Source of the DNA: Echinostoma caproni
Taxonomy: Eukaryota; Platyhelminthes; Trematoda; Plagiorchiida; Echinostomatidae
Direction of reading: 5' to 3'
Assembly: GCA_900618425.1 (NCBI GenBank)
Contig: UZAN01048653.1
Span: 1 to 23,688, forward strand
Length of the DNA stretch: 23,688 bases
This document shows, in pieces, positions 18,941-23,688 of the stretch. Numbering within the stretch: position 1 is the first letter of the stretch; every line of letters starts with the position of its first letter. The position numbers and the translations under genes were made by a program. A model generated the notes under the pieces. The model worked only from the letters and a program-made list of their open reading frames with translations, was not told the DNA's origin and did not search any database.

Positions 18941-20004
18941 TTAAGTTTGTGTACACTGATAGTCGATTGGTCTGTCTTTGTTGTTTAGGCCTTTTTCGAG
19001 TCTCTTCGGCATCGAATCCACCAACATTTTTATGAACTTATTTTCTATTTTGGACTCCATTACGTATCGCACTTTTGCCTCCAATGTCAAATGTGTAAGA
19101 AGCATATTGACCTCTCTATTCAAAACAGAAAACAGATTTTCAATCACGTTGAGATCCGGGCTATTAGGGGGAATTGCATGAACTGAACCTTGGAGTCACG
19201 CATCTTTTCTGGAGTCTAAAAGCAAATAATAATAAGTTGACCAGACTCATTAACTAAATCAATTTACCAACCTCTCATGAAACATGACACGGAGCGCTAT
19301 CCTGAAAAACGATAACTTTTCCAGTCGGTTTTTTCATGAAATTCTGGATGCAAATTTCCCACTATTCCTGGTGCCTTTGACTGATGTCCACCGACAAGGC
19401 TGGCCATGTTTTATCCCTGTCCAAATGAGTAATCTCGACAGGTGAGAAACTCTTTCATTTGGTGGAACAAGTTGTTTTTTGGGAAATTCTCACCACAAAT
19501 GACTTTTTGTGAGCCTTCCAAGGCTGGTCGCACACCATACACTCGTCGGTGAAATAAGCCGATCGCCAAAATGACGCACGACGGGATTTTAATTCTCGGG
19601 CAAAAGCAATACGCGCCTACCTTTGCTGCGCGTTCAATGCTGGCTTTACGTCAGCTGAAACCTGACGCATCTTAAATTTTTTCAGTCATCTCTGCACAAG
19701 GGGAGTATGAATGGTGGGGAAGATCTTCCCGTTGGATAGAAGACAACGATTTTCTGCAATGCTTGTTCAGAGTAATGCGAATCAGGTTGTACTCCTGTTT
19801 GGATGTACTCGGTTTATGGTCTCCACAATCTGTTCTAGTTATGGTTTTCCCATTGATTATCCTGTAAATTGTGCTTTTGTTAACGCTAAAGCATTGGGCA
19901 AGATTGGATATCGAAAATCCCAGCTTGTGTGCTCGTGCGATTCTGCTTCTGTCCTCTTCACTGAGATAACGGGAACTTTTGGTTTTGAGCGCTGCTCACT
20001 TCAT
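18941..20004 (-). pseudogene. Tc1 transposase pseudogene (DD34E) with a 56-nt intron
   Basis: The N-terminal helix-turn-helix is clear: RYLSEEDRSRIARAHKLG and LAQCFSVNKSTIYRIING. The catalytic residues follow as AYFTDECMV (first Asp), VIVFQDSAPCHVS (second Asp) and NSPDLNVIENLF (Glu). An ATG at 20004 is followed two codons on by a TGA. Other stops are a TGA in VQR-LKKFK, a TAG in QQR-ARIAFA, a TGA in STK-KSF, a TAG in HQE-WEI and a TGA right after PCHVS. There is a frame change after the HTH region, and a 5-C run before NSPD breaks the frame again. The intron lies at 19216-19271. The total length fits a Tc1 transposase of about 340 residues. In a live element it would cut and paste the transposon by binding its ends. 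Confidence 0.88.
19216..19271 (-). other. 56-nt intron inside the Tc1 transposase
   Basis: On the minus strand it starts GTTGGTAAATTG and ends TTTGCTTTTAG and is AT-rich. The same intron is at 15010-15065 in the shorter copy. It sits in phase 0. Removing it leaves exactly 34 residues between the second Asp and the Glu, counting the TGA as one residue and adding one base to the C-run. Confidence 0.75.
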
Positions 20005-20014
20005 TATAGTGACA

Positions 20015-20670
20015 ACAATACGAATATTCAAAGCCATGCGCAAAAAATGACCTTGATTTCAAGGTTAACTTTGATTGAAATGGTATTTCTCGAATTTAGT
20101 GAGTTAGATATCAAACATAGATTATTATTATGAAATTTCATTCAACGCAATTTCCCAGGGTTGTAAAGGATTTTCATTTGGTTATCCAATAGAGTTGCTA
20201 TAATGGATCATATGTCGGATAAAAAAATAGCTCATAGCAAACATCCGAGGTGGCAAGGGTTTGTGGATATAATCTAGGATAATTCTTGAATCATTCCTAT
20301 TAGAAAATATTGCGTTGTCATACTTGATAAAGTTTGTGCTTTTTATGTTCGGATCATTTAATCTTGACACTCAAGGTCGGGCACGTTTAACTGACACCTA
20401 TGCATACTAGAAACTACGTAGATCGAAGTAGACAAGATATAAATTATTGTCCATAACTAAAGTATTAATACCGGTGATAAATATAATGAAACTCCATTTG
20501 ATCAAAAACAATAATTATACCCTTGTTTGTTTGAGAGTGTAAAATATTCACTTGCCTTCGGATTCTCTTCTTCTCCTTCTTTTCATGAAGTTGCACGGTG
20601 TGCGCTCGCAATGGCTACCCGCGCAAATTCATCAAAACGCATATATATACGAACGGGTACAGCAGAACAC
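20015..20670. other. Non-coding stretch
   Basis: This is AT-rich DNA right of the Tc1 coding region and may include its undetected 5' end. A short inverted repeat (ACCTTGA, two bases, TCAAGGT) lies near 20050. No gene was recognised. Confidence 0.4.
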
Positions 20671-20671
20671 T

Positions 20672-20808
20672 GCCACTTCACAGGCACTGGCGATGTCACC
20701 TCGGCTGGTGATGATACGTTTGCAAACAAATTGCCAAGCTCGGCGAACAAGCGAAATGGAATTCAGTTCACCCGATCTACGAGAACCGTTTTGCAATATT
20801 TCGTCAAC
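20672..20808 (+). repeat. 137-bp dispersed repeat, copy 2
   Basis: This copy is inverted relative to 12888-13024. It begins GCCACTTCAC just after an ATATATAT run. It lies within a 169-codon plus-strand ORF (20527-21036) that shows nothing else recognisable. The repeat part reads GDDTFANKLPSSANKRNG. Confidence 0.85.
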
Positions 20809-21240
20809 GAATCTCTTGTGTGTGCTTTTGAATGGAAAACGATTTTCAATCGAAAACGTCTACCTGCGGGATTTCATCCAGTTCGCACAAGCTCCCCTTG
20901 TTTACGACTACTCACAGATTTAGTGTTCCACAATTTGGGGACGCGCCAGATATGCATTCAGTTCTACCACAACCCGTGGGCTATAGCAATTGCACTCGCA
21001 CCCGCTAATCGATTGCCACACTCTGTGTGTGTGTAATATTCGTAAAATAAAAATGTGATTTATCTGATATAACAGTTCATACGTGTTTTTTAGCTTGCTG
21101 CTTTTCGTTATCGAACTAAATCGCCCCGCTCGTGAATGTACATGTGAACTGTTAATTGTATCAAACCAAAATCCTGGGGAAAAAAAACATGTTAGGCCTC
21201 TCGGTTCAGATGTGGTCATTGAAATTCTGTGGTCTTAGCT
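20809..21240. other. Non-coding stretch
   Basis: Remainder of an open plus-strand frame without motif, then AT-rich sequence. No repeat or RNA gene was recognised. Confidence 0.4.
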
Positions 21241-21621
21241 TCAGCGCCTACCGACGATGATGTGCGTGGGAAAGCCTCGCGCTTGGTCTAGCCTAATCAT
21301 CGAGATATCGATCGTTCGATCACAATCAGATTGTGTAGGCTTGAGAATAAATAAAAGAAGATGGTTGACATCAACATCATTACCGTGCGACAGAAGGTAA
21401 AAAGCGACACGAAAATATACCGGGTTGTGTTGCGTATTAACGATGCATTTGTCCATATGTAACAATGTTGAGTCATTCAAACAATGGCCGTTTGAACCAG
21501 GGGCCGAAATTTGATTATGTGATCTACGAGTGTACGCCAAAATCGGAATGTGCAGATCGGATAGGTTGCCGCACGACACTTTCGAGTGAGGCGTAAAACT
21601 GTATGTTCCTTTGTTTATCAT
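21241..21621 (-). CDS. 126-codon unrecognised ORF
   Basis: A minus-strand ORF of 126 codons is open in sequence that is not especially T-rich. It reads VSCGNLSDLHIPILAYTRR, SAPGSNGHCLNDSTLLHMDK and ISMIRLDQARGFPTHIIVGRR. The first codon is ATG and the stop is at 21241-21243. It has no signal peptide, membrane segment or motif I know. It may be part of a repeat family or chance. Confidence 0.25.
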   Translation of the reverse strand: MINKGTYSFTPHSKVSCGNLSDLHIPILAYTRRSHNQISAPGSNGHCLNDSTLLHMDKCIVNTQHNPVYFRVAFYLLSHGNDVDVNHLLLFILKPTQSDCDRTIDISMIRLDQARGFPTHIIVGRR

Positions 21622-21998
21622 TGCATTTTCCCTATCATACTTTGTGTTCGCCCGTTATTTTCTCTGGTGTACTTAGGAAGGACTTCATTACTCTACGTCG
21701 CGGTTTGGTGATTATCAGCCGTGTTTCTCTTATTCCTTTAAACACTCTGATCACAAAATTGTGTAATTTGCATATCACTTCATGTGAAAACTTCACTCAT
21801 AAGATACTCGATTACCTCAGTCATCCACTCAATCGTGNTTTATCTGCTTGCCGTTCCCACGCTTCAACCCGATCCAATTTTCGCTGCGTGACCTCCCGCA
21901 TAAACATTGATCGTAACTCAACGGTTCCTTATCTGGCACTTATTCTCACTGACATGGCGAGGATCCGTAACAAAATAATTTTAAAATTACCAAAATAA
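21603..21998 (+). CDS. Unrecognised ORF, faint RasGEF-like end
   Basis: A 131-codon frame includes an N at 21838. Its last third reads STVPYLALILTDMARIRNK, reminiscent of the core RasGEF segment (pattern CIPYLGxxLTDLxFI), with a possible donor at ATCC|GTAACA. The rest does not match a RasGEF domain that I can trace, so the likeness may be accidental. The first codon is ATG and the frame ends at a TAA overlapping AATAAA. Confidence 0.2.
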   Translation: MFLCLSLHFPYHTLCSPVIFSGVLRKDFITLRRGLVIISRVSLIPLNTLITKLCNLHITSCENFTHKILDYLSHPLNRXLSACRSHASTRSNFRCVTSRINIDRNSTVPYLALILTDMARIRNKIILKLPK

Positions 21999-22121
21999 AC
22001 ACCGATTTTAGTTTCATCATTGTTGTATATTAATTTTCGTTCCATTTTTTATCCCATTGTAACGGTGAACACGTTTTCTGACTGAAATGTAAGCATAGTT
22101 ACCTGCAAAAATCATTTATAG

Positions 22122-22161
22122 TACAATACGATACAATACAATGCAATACAATACAATACAA
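22122..22161. repeat. Imperfect (ACAAT)8 pentanucleotide array
   Basis: Eight 5-bp units, five of them perfect ACAAT and three with one change. Confidence 0.9.
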
Positions 22162-22748
22162 CCGATAAGAGCAGACACATTTTTCAGCAGGTAGGAGATT
22201 TATGATTGCAGCCTTTCGTGAAAGAAAAAAGAGATGACTAATCCTAGGATGATATTTTATATCTATCTAACTGAATGAACCAGACCACCAGTTGAATCGC
22301 AGGTGCCACTTAAAGGTTAATTAGCTAGAGAAACAAACTTGGACAACAAGGCCTTGTAGTGCAGTTGACATCGCTTGTCCCCCACATCTTGAGAATTGTT
22401 ATGGGTCTTTGTAATACCCAGATAATAATATAGCATAATAAATTTGTATAAAAGTACAGATTGGGTTCGAATAGGACAAAAAAAACAGGACAGGAAGAAG
22501 TCCATCAATATATTGTGATGGCGATGACGCACCACTATTCACTTCTGCTTGTTCTCTATGGCGATATGGAACACAAAACCGATCGACCGGAAAAGAATTA
22601 CGGAATGTTTCGAAGTGAGAGACTAATGTGGTAAGAAAGAGAAGCGAGATTGCGGCATCATAAGAGAAAATTGGCCTTTGTTACCGTGTTCACTCTGTTA
22701 CTGTCTAATTTCATCCCGGTCGTATCGACTTCGATTCAAATCAACCAT

Positions 22749-22762
22749 ACACACACACACAC
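22749..22762. repeat. (AC)7 microsatellite
   Basis: Seven perfect AC units. Confidence 0.85.
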
Positions 22763-23280
22763 TAACAGAGGACCACAGTACACATTCAGACTGAATCTAT
22801 GATACATTTTTGAAATAGCGAGGAAGCTAAGAGGCATAACAATTAAAATGATTTTATTCAATCACCCAGACAAAGAACGATTGAAACTCTCGGACAAAGT
22901 GATACACTGTACCATCTGAGGGCTCCCGTTCAAGCCAATAAAGTAACAAAATGAAGGTGATGTGTTTTGGGGTTCATGCAGTTGGGTTGTAACCAAAACA
23001 AGTGATTGTGGAGAAATTGTGGGAAATGCAAGTCCCAAAAAATGAAGTCAACTTGCAACAATCCAGACCAAACCAATCTGATGTATGGTTGCAAGGGGAC
23101 GCAGTAAACTGAGAAGATTACATTAGCAGGAATGTTTGATACGGTTGACTTAGCATGAGCGGAAAAAACATGTCTGTCGTTTTGCAAACAAGTATAGACG
23201 GCGGATAATTCAGTTGTTCAACAACGCAGGGAAGGAAAACGTCTTAATACGTTAGTAACTACGAGACAGAAACCACCACT

Positions 23281-23416
23281 GACCGGTAATGTGTAGTCAA
23301 GCTCGTTGGTGATGGACGCGCCGTTCGAATCCACGTCAGTGATGTCTCTACGGTTTACATCCTCTCACTGCCACCCGGCTTCGATGGGAGGTAGCTCTGC
23401 ATGATCTAGCTGAATA
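23281..23416 (+). other. Possible tRNA-like SINE ending at a (CA)n tract
   Basis: An A box (TAGTCAAGCTCG at 23294) and a B box (GTTCGAATCC at 23323) lie only 29 bp apart, shorter than in a tRNA, so part of the head would be deleted. The body then runs into the (AC)n tract at 23417, a common SINE tail arrangement. Confidence 0.35.
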
Positions 23417-23455
23417 ACACACACACGCACACACACACACACGTAAACACACACA
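23417..23455. repeat. Interrupted (AC)n microsatellite
   Basis: AC repeats with GC and GTAA interruptions. Confidence 0.9.
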
Positions 23456-23688
23456 GACCAAACCACATGGGGGACTGTCGTTTGTCATCTCAATTCCCAA
23501 GGCTTCTCGGAGAGCAGAGCTGTATCCTACCGAGCGCGTCCCCAAGTCGCGGATAGGAGAACGGCCGTCATCTCACGGGTAGCCGTGAATAAAGTAGGCC
23601 TCGGCCCTCCAAACAAGCGGTCGCGGACGATCAGCGGCAGCGCTCGAGGATGTGGTGGGTTTACCCCTGGCAAGGATTCTCCGTACAA
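23456..23688. other. GC-rich right-edge segment, unidentified
   Basis: Base composition is clearly more GC-rich than the preceding 6 kb, with CGCG, GGCC and CGGCAGCG motifs, as in the LINE region at the left. It may be the 5' leader of another element cut by the window edge, but no protein motif is visible. Confidence 0.35.

Larger units (their letters stand above)
18746..20010 (-). mobile_element. Tc1-type DNA transposon, longer copy, inactive
   Basis: This contains a nearly complete transposase pseudogene (18941-20004) plus about 195 bp of 3' flank that is also present, more diverged, at 14287. I could not find convincing terminal inverted repeats or TA target duplications, so the element limits are those of the aligned or coding sequence only. 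Confidence 0.85.
22000..23280. other. Non-coding stretch with simple repeats
   Basis: It contains an imperfect ACAAT pentamer array and an (AC)7 tract. Near 22350 a tRNA A-box-like TAGTGCAGTTG occurs, with a B-box-like GGTTCGAATAG 113 bp downstream. The gap is too long for a simple tRNA. No gene was recognised. Confidence 0.4.

Noticed and set aside
18978..19181. Repeated 67-codon plus-strand ORF (also at 14525 and 14772)
   Set aside because: It recurs only because it is the antisense shadow of the Tc1 transposase C-terminus.
20049..20064. ACCTTGA...TCAAGGT inverted repeat, considered as a transposon end
   Set aside because: The arms are adjacent and only 7 bp, and no matching sequence occurs at the other end of the Tc1 copy.
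19711..20133. 140-codon plus-strand ORF
   Set aside because: It is antisense to the Tc1 transposase helix-turn-helix region; the minus strand has the recognisable motifs.

Overview
The window looks like intergenic or intronic DNA of a flatworm, most likely a digenean fluke. This is an inference from the retrotransposon families present: a CR1-clade LINE whose ORF1 carries a PHD-like finger, several pieces of an RTE/SR2-like LINE of the kind common in trematode genomes, an intron-bearing Tc1 transposon and tRNA-derived SINEs. There are no bacterial operons, rRNAs or convincing functional tRNA genes. The ORFs are short, and most are broken pieces of mobile elements.

Layout. 1-380 holds, on the minus strand, a reverse-transcriptase fragment of an RTE-like LINE. 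About 434-4981 is a nearly full-length but dead CR1-like LINE on the plus strand: a 5' leader, ORF1 (868-1962) and ORF2 (about 1917-4765, endonuclease, reverse transcriptase and C-terminal region), ending in an exact (CAA)18 tail. A tRNA-derived SINE follows at about 5217-5400. 5400-12000 is mostly non-coding, with microsatellites, two further tRNA-like segments (about 6700 and 11615-11755) and two unproven candidate coding segments (7604-8407 plus, followed directly by AATAAA; 9365-9598 minus). 12100-12380 carries the zinc-binding start of a Ty3/gypsy-like integrase. 12655-13760 is a nest of old repeats: a mariner-like C-terminus, a 137-bp dispersed repeat, duplicated LINE 3' ends and an RTE C-terminus. 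A 3'-end fragment of a Tc1 element lies at 14287-15083 and a longer Tc1 copy at 18746-20010. A second RTE fragment lies at about 16255-16580. A candidate minus-strand exon (15863-16045) lies between 14 and 17 kb. The second copy of the 137-bp repeat is at 20672-20808. The right end has weak ORFs, microsatellites and a tRNA-like segment running into a (CA)n tract.

How the parts relate. Each element encodes its own mobilisation machinery, but all coding copies seen here carry stops or frameshifts and should be inactive. The most informative points are a 56-nt intron in the Tc1 transposase whose removal restores exact DD34E spacing, a nonsense codon sitting exactly at a zinc-ligand cysteine of the CR1 ORF1, and several single-N positions that appear to mark assembly joins, one of them flanked by a perfect 246-bp duplication. 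I found no convincing new multi-gene system.
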